Origin: Cervus elaphus
Lineage: Eukaryota; Chordata; Mammalia; Artiodactyla; Cervidae
Assembly: GCF_910594005.1 (NCBI RefSeq)
Contig: NC_057828.1
Coordinates: 3,732,235 to 3,796,234, forward strand
Direction of reading: 5' to 3'
Length of the DNA: 64,000 nt
In this document: in pieces, positions 1 through 12,100 of the stretch
Numbering within the stretch: position 1 is the stretch's first letter
Layout of the letters: each line of letters starts with the position of its first letter
Notes under the pieces: model-generated
Database searches by the model: none
Seen by the model: only the letters and a program-made list of their open reading frames with translations
What the model was told of the DNA's origin: nothing
Program-made: the position numbers and the translations under genes

Positions 1-678
1 TGATGTGCAACACGGAATTGCTCTGCACGCAGTGCAGGGGAATCGTGCCTCATCTCGCGTCGAGGTGGAAGTCTCACGGTTTTTCTCGAGTTGCGGCGGG
101 AACCTGGGGTATATTCTCGAGTTACGACGGGGATGGTCCTTCCACCCACGTGTTTGTTCAGCGACGTCAGGACTCCTGCCTAGTTGCGAGGGACAACTCG
201 GGATTCTCCTCGAGGCTTGGCAGGGCAATTGGGACGCCTCTCCAGCTGAGGCGGGAGACCAAGGGTCCCTTTCCACGTGCCACAGGAATCCTGGGACTCC
301 TATCAAGTTTCACGAGGAGTCAGGCATCGTCTCCTTTGGAGGCACTGATCTCCGCGTACCTCTGAAGTTTTCAAAGGATGTGAGGCCTCCGGTCACGATG
401 AGGTGGGGAACTAGGTCTTTCTCTGTGGTCTCCACAGGGGATTCAGACATCCTTTCGTCTTGGGAGATTCAAGACGAGCCTGCATTCAAGTCACTGCAGG
501 GATATCCGGCCTTATTTCGAGTCAGGGCATCGTGGTGTCCATTCCACTTGAGGCCGCAAACTCAGGGTCCCTCTCACATACCTAGAGCTGAGAGAAGCCT
601 TCTCTTGAGGTGCTTGTGGTAAGGTGGTATTCCTCTGGAGTCGAAGCCAGGGACTAACCTCTCATCTCGAGTTGATTT
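1..678 (+). repeat. Partial monomer U0 at the left edge
   Basis: The window opens at the TGATGTGCAAC position of the monomer, so about 118 bases of the 5' end of this copy lie outside. The remaining 678 bp follow the standard landmark order. Private variants include GTCGAGGTGG in place of GGCGAGGGGG and GAGATTCAAGACG in place of GAGATGCAAGACG. Confidence 0.93.
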
Positions 679-3600
679 TTGGTCCACGGAGCTCTTTCGA
701 GTGGCTCCGGTGACCTCAGGATCCCTCTAGCCTTGAAACAGTGTTCTTGGGTTTTCTCTGGAGTGCCATCAAGGAAATCAAGGCTCCTTTCATGTGTGAT
801 GTGCAACACGGAATTGCTCTGCACGCAGTGCAGGGGAATCGGGCCTCATCTCGCAGTGAGGGGGAAGTCTCATGGTTTTTCTCGAGTTGCGGCGAGAACC
901 TGGGGTATATTCTCGAGTTACGACGGAAATGGCCCTTCCACACACGTGTTTGTTCAGCGACGTCAGGACACCTGCCTAGTTGCGAGGGACAACTCGGGAT
1001 TCTCCTCGAGGCTTGGCAGGGCAATTGGGATGCCTCTCCAACTGAGGCGGGAGACCAAGGGTCCCTTTCCACGTGCCACAGGAATCCTGGGACTCCTATC
1101 AAGTTTCAGGAAGAGTCAGGCATCGTCTCCTTTGGTGGCACGGATCTCTGCGTACCTCTGGAGTTATCAAAGGATGTGAGGCCTCCGGTCGTGATCAGGT
1201 GGGGAACTAGGTCTTTCTCTGTGGTCTCCACAGGGGATTCAGACATCCTTTCGTCTTGGGAGATGCAAGACGAGCCTGCGTTCAATTCACTGCAGGGATA
1301 TACGGGCTTATTTCGCGTCAGGGCATCGCGGTGTCCATTCCACTTGAGGCCACTAATTCAGGTTCCCTCTCACATACCTAGAGCTGAGAGAAGCCTCCTC
1401 TTGAGGTACTTGTGGTAAGGTGGTGTTCTTCTGGAGTCGAAGCCAGGGACTAACCTCTCATCTCGAGTTGATTTTTGGCCCACGAAGCTCTTTTGTGTTC
1501 CTACAGTGACCTCAGGATCCCTCTAGCCTTGAAACAGTGTTCTTGGGGTTTCTCTGGAGTGCCATCAAGGAAATCAAGGCTCCTTTCATGTGTGATGTGC
1601 AACACGGAATTGCTCTGCACGCAGTGCAGCGGAATCGGGCCTGATCTCGCGGCGAGGGGGAAGTCTCATGGTTTTTCTCAAGTTGCGGCGGGAACCTGGG
1701 GTATATTCTCGAGTTACGACGGGGATGGCCCTTGCACCCACGTGTTTATTCAGCGACGTCAGGACTCCTGCCTAGTTGCGAGGGACAACTCGGGATTCTC
1801 CTCGAGGCTTGGCAGGGCAATTGGGACGCCTCTCCAGCTGAGGCGGGAGCCCAAGGGTCCCTTTCCACGTGCCACAGGAATCCTGGGACTCCTATCAAGT
1901 TTCACGAGGAGTCAGGCATCGTCTCCTTTGGAGGCACTGATCTCAGCGTACCTCTGGAGTTTTCAAAGGATGTGAGGCCTCCGGTCCCGATGAGGTGGGG
2001 AACTAGGTCTTTCTCTGTGGTCTCCACAGGGGATTCAGACATCCTTTCATCTTGGGAGATGCAAGACGAGCCTGCATTCAAGTCACTGCAGGGATTTCCG
2101 GCCTTATTTCGAGTCAGGACATCGCGGTGTCCATTCCACTTGAGGCCGCAAACTCAGGGTCCCTCTCACATACCTAGAGCTGAGAGAAGCCTCCTCTTGA
2201 GGTGCTTGTGGTAAGGTGGTATTCCTCTGGAGTCGAAGCCAGGGACTAACCTCTCATCTCGAGTTGATTTTTGGTCCACGGAGCTCTTTAGTGTTGCTAC
2301 AGTGACCTCAGGATGCCTCTAGCCTTGAAACAGTGTTCTTGGGGTTTCTCTGGAGTGCCATCAAGGAAATCAAGGCTCCTTTCATGTGTGATGTGCAACA
2401 CGGAATTGCTCTGCACGCAGTGCAGGGGAATCCGGCCTCATTTTGCTTCGAGGGGGAAGTCTCATGGTTTTTCTCGAGTTGCGGCGAGAAGCTGGACTAT
2501 ATTCTCGAGTTACGACGGGGATGGCCCTTCCACCCACGTGTTTGTTCATCGACGTCAGGACTCCTGCCTAGTTGCGAGGGACAACTCGGGATTCTCCTCG
2601 AGGCTTGGCAGGGCAATTGGGACGCCTCTCCAGCTGAGGCGGGAGACCAAGGGTCCCTTTCCCCGTGCCACAGGAATCCTGGGATTCCTATCAAGTTTCA
2701 CGAGGAATCAGGCATCGTCTCCTTTGGAGGCACTGATCTCCGCGTACCTCTGGAGTTTTCAAAGGATGTGAGGCCTCCGGTCGCCATGAGGTGGGGAACT
2801 AGGTCTTTCTCTGTTTTCTCCACAGGGGATTCAGACATCCTTTCGTCTTGGGAGATGCAAGACGAGCCTGCATTCAAGTCACTGCAGGGATATCCGGCCT
2901 TACTTCTAGTCAGGGCATAGCGCTGTCCATTCCACTTGAGGCTGCAAACTCAGGGTCCCTCTCACATACCTAGAGCTGAGAGAAGCCTCCTCTTGAGGTG
3001 CTTGTGGTAAGGTGGTATTGCTCTGGAGTCGAAGCCAGGGACTAACCCCTCATCTCGAGTTGATTTTTGGTCCACGGAGCTCTTTAGTGTTGCTACAGTG
3101 ACCTCAGGATGCCTCTAGCCTTGAAACAGTGTTCTTGGGGTTTCTCTGGAGTGCCATCAAGGAAATCAAGGCTCCTTTCATGTGTGATGTGCAACACGGA
3201 ATTGCTCTGCACGCAGTGCAGGGGAATCGGGCCTCATCTCGCGGCGAGGGGGAAGTCTCATGGTTTTTCTCGAGTTGCGGCGGGAACCTGGGGTATATTC
3301 TCGAGTTACGACGGGGATGGCCCTTCCACCCACATGTTTGTTTAGCCTCGTCAGGACTCCTGCCTACTTGCGAGGGACAACTCGGGATTCTCCTCGAGGC
3401 TTGGCAGGGCAATTGGGACGCCTCTCCAGATGAGGCGGGAGACCAAGGGTCCCTTTCCACGTGCCACAGGAATCCTGGGACTCCTATCAAGTTTCACGAG
3501 GAGTCAGGCATCGTCTCCTTTGGAGGTACTGTTCTCCGCGTACCTCTGGAGTTTTCAAAGGATTTGAGGCCTCCGGTCGTGATGAGGTGGGGAACTAGGT

Positions 3601-6600
3601 CTTTCTCTGTGGTCTCCACAGGGGATTCAGACATCCTTTCGTCTTGGGAGATGCAAGACGAGCCTGCATTCAATTCACTGCAGGGATATCCGGCCTTATT
3701 TCGAGTCTGGGCATCGCGGTGTCCATTCCACTTGAGTCCGCAAATTCAGGTTCCCTCTCACATACCTAGAGCTGAGAGAAGCCTCCTCTTGAGCTACTTG
3801 TGGTAAGGTGGTGTTCTTCTGGAGTCGAAGCCAGGGACTAACCTCTCATCTCGAGTTGATTTTTGGCCCACGGAGCTCTTTTGTGTTCCTACAGTGACCT
3901 CAGGACCCTCTAGCCTTGAAACAGTGTTCTTGGGGTTTCTCTGGAGTGCCATCAAGGAAATCAAGGCTCCTTTCATGTGTGATGTGCAACACGGAATTGC
4001 TCTGCACGCAGTGCAGCGGAATCGGGCCACATCTCGCGGCGAGGGGGAAGTCGCATGGTTTTTCTCAAGTTGCGGCGGGAACCTGGGGTATATTCTCGAG
4101 TTACGACGTGGATGGCCCTTCCACACCCGTGTTTGTTCAAGGACGTCAGGACTTCTGCCTAGTTGCGAGGGACAACTCGGGATTCTCCTCGAGGCTTGGC
4201 AGGGCAATTGGGACGCCTCTCCAGCTGAGGCGGGAGACCAAGGGTCCCTTTCCACGTGCCACAGGAATCCTGGGACTCCTATCAAGTTTCAGGAGGAGTC
4301 AGGCATCGTCTCCTTTGGAGGCACTGATCTCCACGTACCTCTGGAGTTTTCAAAGGATGTGAGGCCTCCGGTCGCGATGAGGTGGGGAACTAGGTCTTTC
4401 TCTGTGGTCTCCACAGGGGATTCAGACATCCTTTCATCTTGGGAGATGCAAGACGAGCCTGCATTCAAGTCACTGCAGGGATATCCGGCCTTATTTCGAG
4501 TCAGGGCATCGCGGTGTCCATTCCACTTGAGGCCGCAAACTCAGGGTCCCTCTCACATACATAGAGCTGAGAGAAGCCTCCTCTTGAGGTGCTTGTGGTA
4601 AGGCGGTATTCCTCTGGAGTCGAAGCCAGGGACTAACCTCTCATCTCGAGTTGATTTTTGGTCCACGGAGCTCTTTTGTGTTGCTACAGTGACCTCAGGA
4701 TGCCTCTAGCCTTGAAACAGTGTTCCTGGGGTTTCCCTGGAGTGCCATCAAGGAAATCAAGGCTCCTTTCATGTGTGATGTGCAACACGGAATTGCTCTG
4801 CACGCAGTGCAGGGGAATCGGGCCTCATCTCGCGGCGAGGTGGAAGTCTCATGGTTTTTCTCGAGTTGCGGCGGGAACCTGGGGTATATTCTCGAGTTAC
4901 GACGGGGATGGCCCTTCCACACACGTGTTTGTTCAGCGACGTCAGGACTCCTGCCTAGTTGCGAGGGACAACTCGGGATTCTCCTCGAGGCTTGGCAGGG
5001 CAATTGGGACGCCTCTCCAGCTGAGGCGGGCGACCAAGGGTCCCTTTCCCCGTGCCACAGGAATCCTGGGACTACTATCAAGTTTCACGAGGAGTCAGGC
5101 ATCGTCTCCTTTGGAGGCACTGATCTCCGTGTACCTCTGGAGTTTTCAAAGGATGTGAGGCCTCCAGTAGCGATGAGGTTTGGAACTAGGTCTTTCTCTG
5201 TGGTCTCCACAGGGGATTCAGTCATCTTTTCGTCTTGGGAGATGCAAGACGAGCCTGCATTCAAGTCACTGCAGGGATATCCGGCCTTATTTCGAGTCAG
5301 GGCATCGCGGTGTCCATTCCACTTGAGGCCGTTAATTCAGGTTCCCTCTCACATACGTAGAGCTGAGAGAAGCCTCCTCTTGAGGTACTTGTGGTAAGGT
5401 GGTGTTCTTCTGGAGTCGAAGCCAGGGACTAACCTCTCGTCTCGAGTTGATTTTTGCCCACGGAGCTTTTTGTGTTCCTACAGTGACCTCAGGATCCCTC
5501 TAGCCTTGAAACAGTGTTCTTGGGGTTTCTCTGGAGTGCCATCAAGGAAATCAAGGCTCCTTTCATGTGTGATGTGCAACACGGAATTGCTCTGCACGCA
5601 GTGCAGCGGAATCGGGCCTGATCTCGCGGCGAGGGGGAAGTCTCATGGTTTTTCTCGAGTTGCGGCGGGAACCTGGGGTATATTCTCGAATTACGATGGG
5701 GATGGCCCTTCCACACACGTGTTTGTTCAGCGACGTCAGAACTTCTGCCTAGTTGCGAGGGACAACTCGGGATTCTCCTCGAGGCTTGGCAGGGCAATTG
5801 GGACGCCTCTCCAGCTGAGGCGGGAGACCAAGTGTCCCTTTCCATGTGCCACAAGAATCCTGGGACTCCTATCAAGTTTCACGAGAAGTCAGGCATCGTC
5901 TCCTTTGGAGGCGCGGATCTGTGCGTACCTCTGGAGTTAGCAAAGGATGTGAGGCCTCCGGTCGCGATGAGGTGGGGAACTAGGTCTTTCTCTGTGGTCT
6001 CCACAGGGGATTCAGACATCCTTTTGTCTTGGGAGATGCAAGACGAGCCTGCATTCAAGTCACTGCAGGGATATCCGCCCTTATTTCGAGTGAGGGCATC
6101 GCGGTGTCTATTCCACTTGAGGCCGCAAACTCAGGGTCCCTCTCACATACATAGAGCTGAGAGAAGCCTCCTCTTGAGGTGCTTGTGGTAAGGTGGTATT
6201 CCCCTGGAGTCGAAGCCAGGAACTAACCCCTCATCTCGAGTTGATTTTTGGTCCACGGAGCTCTTTCGTGTTGCTACAGTGAGCTCAGGATGCCTCTAGC
6301 CTGGAAACAGTGTTCCTGGGTTTTTTCTGGAGTGCCATCAAGGAAATCAAGGCTCCTTTCATGTGTGATGTGCAACACGGAATTGCTCTGCACGCAGTGC
6401 AGGGGAATCCGGCCTCATTTTGCTTCGAGGGGGAAGTCTCATGGTTTTTCTCGAGTTGCGGCTGGAACCTGGGGTTTATTCTTGAGTTACGACGGGGATG
6501 GCCCTTCCACCCACGTGTTTGTTCATCGACGTCAGGAATCCTGCCTAGTTGCGAGGGACAACTCGGGATTCTCCTCGAGGCTTGGCAGGGCAATTGGGAC

Positions 6601-8635
6601 GCCTCTCCAGCTGAGGCGGGCGACCAAGGGTCCCTTTCCCCGTGCCACAGGAATCCTGGGACTACTATCAAGCTTCACGAGGAGTCAGGCATCGTCTCCT
6701 TTGGAGGCACTGATCTCCGCGTACCTCTGGAGTTTTCAAAGGATATGAGGCCTCCAGTCTCGATGAGGTGGGGAACTAGGTCTTTCTCTGTGGTCTCCAC
6801 AGGGAATTCAGACATCCTTTCGTCTTGGGAGATGCAAGACGAGCCTGCATTCAAGTCACTGCAGGGATATCCAGCCTTACTTCGAGTCAGGGCATAGCAG
6901 TGTCCATTCCACTTGAGGCTGCAAGTTCAGGGTCCCTCGCACATACCTAGAGCTGAGAGAAGCCTCCTCTTGAGGTACTTGTGGTAAGGTGGTGTTCTTC
7001 TGGAGTCGAAGCCAGGGACTAACCTCTCGTCTCGAGTTGATTTTTGGCCCACGGAGCTCTTTTGTGTTCCTACAGTGACCTCAGGATCCCTCTAGCCTTG
7101 AAACAGTGTTCTTGGGGTTTCTCTGGAGTGCCATCAAGGAAATCAAGGCTCCTTTCATGTGTGATGTGCAAGACGGAATTGCTCTACACGCAGTGCAGCG
7201 GAATCGGGCCTTATCTCGTGGCGAGGGGGAAGTCTCATGGTTTTTCTCGAGTTGCGGCGGGAACCTGGGGTATATTCTCGAGTTACGACGGGGATGGCCC
7301 TTCCACCCACGTGTTTGTTCAGCGACGTCAGGACTCCTGCTTAGTTGCGAGGGACAACTCGGGATTCTCCTCGAGGCTTGGCAGTCCAATTGGGACGCCT
7401 CTCCAGCTGAGGCGGGAGACCAAGGATCCCTTTCCATGTGCCACAGGAATCCTGGGACTCCTATCAAGTTTCACGAGGAGTCAGGCATCGTCTCCTTTGG
7501 AGGCACTGATCTCCGCGTACCTCTGGAGTTTTCAAAGGATGTGAGGCTTCCGGTCGCGATGAGGTGGGGAACTAGGTCTTTCTCTGTGGTCTCCACAGGG
7601 GATTCAGACATCCTTTCCTCTTGGGAGATGCAAGACGAGCCTGCATTCAAGTCACTGCAGGGATATCCGGCCTTATTTCCAGTCAGAGCATCGCGGTGTC
7701 CATTCCACTTGAGGCCGCAAACTCAGGGTCCCTCTCACATACCTAGAGCTGAAAGAAGCCTCCCCTTCAGGTGCTTGTGGTAAGGTGTTATTCCTCTGGA
7801 GTTGAAGCCAGGGACTACCCTCTCATCTCGAGTTGATTTTTGATCCATCGAACTCTTTCGTGTTGCTACAGTGACCTCAGGATCCCTCTAGCCTTGAAAC
7901 AGTGTTCTTGGGGTTTCTCTGGAGTGCCATCAAGGAAATCAAGGCTCCTTTCATGTGTGATGTGCAACACGGAATTGCTCTGCACGCAGTGCAGGGGAAT
8001 CCGGCCTCATTTTGCTTCGAGGGGGAAGTCTCATGGTTTTTCTCGAGTTGCGGCGGGAACCTGGGGTATATTCTCGAGTTACGACGGGGATGGCCCTTCC
8101 ACCCACGTGTTTGTTCATCGACGTCAGGACTCCTGCCTAGTTGCTAGGGACAACTCGGGATTCTCCTCGAGGCTTGGCAGGGCAATTGGGACGCCTCTCC
8201 AGCTGAGGCGGGAGACCAAGTGTCCCTTTCCCCGTGCCACAGGAATCCTGGGATTCCTATCAAGTTTCACGAGGAATCAGGCATCGTCTCCTTTGGAGGC
8301 ACTGATCTCCGGGTACCTCTGGAGTTTTCAAAGGATGTGAGGCCTCCGGTCGCGATGAGGTGGGGAACTAGGTCTTTCTCTGTGGTCTCCACAGGGGATT
8401 CAGACATCCTTTCGTCTTCGGAGATGCAAGATGAGCCTGCATTCAAGTCACTGCAGGGATATCCGGCCTTATTTCGCGTCAGGGCATCGCGGTGTCCATT
8501 CCACTTGAGGCCGCAAACTCAGGGTCCCTCTCACATACCTAGAGCAGAGAGAAGCCTCCTCTTGAGGTGCTTGTGGTAAGGTGGTATTCCTCTGGAGTCG
8601 AAGCCAGGGACTAACCTCTCATCTCGAGTTGATTT
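679..8635 (+). repeat. Monomers U1-U10, alternating A and B variants (loose dimer)
   Basis: Monomers begin at 679, 1475, 2271, 3067, 3863, 4658, 5454, 6248, 7044 and 7840. Type A (1475, 3863, 5454, 7044) shares CCCACGGAG or CCCACGAAG, GTTCCTACAG and GCAGCGGAATCGGG, and each follows a monomer ending GGTGTTCTTCTGG. Type B (2271, 6248, 7840) shares CCGGCCTCATTTTGCTTCG. Monomers 3067 and 4658 resemble B only at the 5' end. Those at 2271, 3067, 4658 and 6248 have GGATGCCTC, which destroys the usual BamHI site; 3863 loses it by a one-base deletion (AGGACCCTC). From 3863 to 8635 the order is A-B'-A-B-A-B, a dimer period of about 1590 bp. Copies of each type differ at many sites, so homogenisation here is weaker than at 27-53 kb. 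Confidence 0.85.
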
Positions 8636-9102
8636 TTGGTCCACGGAGCTCTTTCGTGTTGCTACATTGACCTCAGGATCCCTCTAGCCTTGAAACAGTG
8701 TTCTTGGGGATTCTCTGGAGTACCATCAAGGAAATCAAGGCTCCTTTCATGTGTGATGTGCAACACGGAATTGCTCTACACGCAGTGCAGGGGAATCGGG
8801 CCTCATCTCGCGGCGAGGGGGAAGTCTCATGGTTTTTCTCGAGTTGCGGCGGGAACCTGGGGTATATTCTCGAGTTACGACGGGGATGGCCCTTCCTCCC
8901 ACGTGTTTGTTCAGCCACGTCAGGACTCCTGCCTAGTTGTGAGGTACATCTCGGGATTCTCCTCTAGGCTTGGCAGGGCAATTGGGACGCCTCTCCAGCT
9001 GAGGCGGGAGACCAAGGGTCCCTTTCCACGTGCCACAGGAATCTGGGACTCCTATCAAGTTTCACGGGAAGTCAGGCATCGTCTCCTTTAGAGGCACTGA
9101 TC

Positions 9103-12100
9103 TCCGCGTACCTCTGAAGTTTTCAAAGGATGTGAGGCCTCCGGTCGCGATGAGGTGGGGAACTAGGTCTTTCTCTGTGGTCTCCACAGGGGATTCAGAC
9201 ATCCTTTCGTCTTCGGAGATGCAAGACGAGCCTGCATTCAAGTCACTGCAGGGATATCCAGCCTTATTTCGCGTCAGGGAATCGCGGTGTTCATTCCACT
9301 TGAGGCTGCAAAATCAGGGTCACTCTCACATACCTAGAGCTGAGAGAAGCCTCCTCTTGAGGTGCTTCTGATAAGGTGGTATTCCTCTGGAGTCGAAGTC
9401 AGGGACTCCCCTCTCATCTCGAGTTGATTTTTGGTCCACGGAGCGCTTTCGTGTGGCTACAGTGACCTCAGGATCCCTCTAGCCTTGAAACAGTGTTCTT
9501 GGGGTTTCTCTGGCGTGCCATCAAGGAAATCAAGGCTCCTTTCATGTGTGATGTGCAACACTGAATTGCTCTGCACGCAGTGCAGGGGAATCGGGCCTCA
9601 TCTCGCGTCGAGGGGGAAGTCTCATGGTTTTTCTCGAGTTGCGGCGGGAACCTGGGGTATATTCTCGAGTTACGACAGGGATGGCCCTTCCACACACGTG
9701 TTTGTTCAGCGACGTCAGGACTCCTGCCTAGTTGCGAGGGACAACTCGGGATTCTCCTCGAGGCCTGGCAGGGCAATTGGGACGCCTCTCCAGCTGAGGC
9801 GGGAGTCCAAGGGTCCCTTTCCACGTGCCACAGGAATCCTGGGACTCCTATCAAGTTTCACGAGGAGTCAGGCATCGTCTCCTTTGGAGGCACTGATCTC
9901 CGCGTACCTCTGGAGTTTTCAAAGGATGTGAGGCCTCCGGTCGCGATGAGGTGGGGAACTAGGTCTTTCTCTGTGGTCTCCACCGGGGATTCAGACATCC
10001 TTTCGTCTTGGGAGATGCAAGACGAGCCTGCATTCAAGTCACTGCAGGGATATTCGGCCTTATTTCGCGTCAGGGCATCGCAGTGTCCATTCCACTTGAG
10101 GCCGCAAAATCAGGGTCCCTCTCACATACCTAGAGCTGAGAGAAGCGTCCTCTTGAGGTGCTTGTGGTAAGGTGGTATTCCTCTGGAGTCGAAGCCAGGG
10201 ACTAACCTCTCATCTCGTGTTGATTTTTGGTCCACGGAGCTGTTTCGTGTTGCTACAGTGACCTCAGGATCCCTCTAGCCTTGAAACAGTGTTCTTGGGG
10301 TTTCTCTGGAGTGCCATCAAGGAAATCAAGGCTCCTTTCATGTGTGATGTGCAACACGGAATTGCTCTGCACGCAGTGCAGGGGAATCGGGCCTCATCTC
10401 GCGGCTAGGGGGAAGTCTTATGCTTTTTCTCGAGCTGCAGCGGGAACCTGGTGTATATTCTCGAGTTACGACGGGGATGGCCCTTCCACACACGTGTTTG
10501 TTCAGGGACATCAGGACTCCTGCCTAGTTGCGAGGGACAACTCGGGATTCTCCTCGAGGCTTGGCAGGGCAATTCGGACGCCTCTCCAGCTGAGGCGGGA
10601 GACCAAGCGTCCCTTTCCACGTGCCACAGGAATCCTGGGACTCCTATCAAGTTTCACGAGGAGTCAGGCATCGTCTCCTTTGGAGGCACTGATCTCCGTG
10701 TAACTCTAAAGTTTTCAAAGGATGTGAGGCCTCCGGTCGCAATGAGGTGGGAACTAGGTCTTTCTCTGTGGTCTCCACAGGGGATTCAGACAACCTTTCA
10801 TCTTGGGAGATGCAAGACGAGCCTGCATTCAAGTCACTGCAAGGATATCCGGCCTTATTTCGAGTCAGGGCATCGCGATGTCCATTCCACTTGAGGCTGC
10901 AAACTTAGTGTCCCTCTCACATACCTAGAGCTGAGAGAAGCCTCCTCTTGAGGTGCTTGTGGTAAGGTGGTCTTCCTCTGGATTCGAAGCCAGGAACTAA
11001 CCTCTCATCTCGAGTTGATTTTTTGTCCATGGAACTCTTTCGTGTTGCTACAGTTACCTCATAATTCCTCTAGCCTTGAAACAGTGTTCTTGGGGTTTCT
11101 CTGGAGTGCCATCAAGGAAATCAAGGCTCCTTTCATGTTTGATGTGCAACACGAAATTGCTCTGCATGCAGTGCAGGAGAATCGAGCCTCATCTCGCGGC
11201 GAGGGGGAAGTCTTATGGTATTTCTCGAGTTGCGGCGGGACCCTGGGGTATATTCTCGAGTTATGACGGGGATGGCCCTTCCAGTCACGTGTTTGTTCAG
11301 CGACGTCAGGACTCCTGCCTATTTGCGAGGGACAACTCGGGATTCTCCTCGAGGCTTGGCAGGGCAATTGGGACTCCTCTCCAGCTAAGGCGGGAGACCA
11401 AAGGTCCCTTTCCACGTGCCACAGGAATCCTGGGATTCCTATCAAGTTTCACGAGGAGTCAGGCATCGTCTCCTTTGGAGGCACTGATCTCCGCGTACCT
11501 CTGGAGTTTTCAAAGGATGTGAGGCCTCCGGTCGCGATGAGGTGGGGAACTAGATCTTTCTCTGAGGTCTCCACAGGGGATTCAGACATCCTTTCGTCTT
11601 TGGAAATGCAAGACGAGCCTGCATTCAAGTCACTGCAGGGATATCCAGCCTTATTTCGAGTCAGGGCATCGCGGTGTCCATTCCACTTGAGGCGGCAAAA
11701 TCCGGGTGCCTCTCACATACCTAGAGCTGAGAGAAGCCTCCTCTTGAGGTGCTTGTGGTAAGGTGGTATTCCTCTGGAGTCGAAGCCAGGGACTAACCTC
11801 TCTTCTCGAGTTGATTTTTGGTCCACGCAGCTCTTTCGTGTTGCTACAGTGACCTCAGGATCCCTTTATCCTTGAAACAGTGTTCTTGGGGTTTCTCTGG
11901 AGTGCCATCAAGGAAATCAAGGCTCCTTTCATGTGTGATGTGCAACACGGAATTGCTCTGCACGCAGTGCAGGGGAATCGGGCCTCATCTCGCGGCGAGT
12001 GGGAAGTCTCATGGTTTTTCTCGAGTTGCGGCGGGAACCTGGGGTATATTCTCGAGTTACGACAGGGATGGCCCTTCCACACACGTGTTTGTTCAGCGAT

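Noticed and set aside
60..130. TATATTC in each monomer as a TATA-box promoter
   Set aside because: GGGGTATATTCTCGAG is part of a 31-bp subrepeat and is present in nearly all copies. No initiator, transcript or conserved spacing to another element supports promoter use.
3129..3806. Open frames of 60-255 codons in every monomer, for example 225 codons at 3129-3806, 166 codons at 679-1179 and 128 codons on the minus strand at 716-1102
   Set aside because: They recur in several frames and on both strands of each monomer and share no known domain. Single-base indels between monomers break them freely, and starts and stops shift with ordinary satellite variants. A stop-poor 31-bp subrepeat (31 is one more than a multiple of three) spreads open frame to all phases. 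There is no sign of selection, splicing signals or a plausible promoter.
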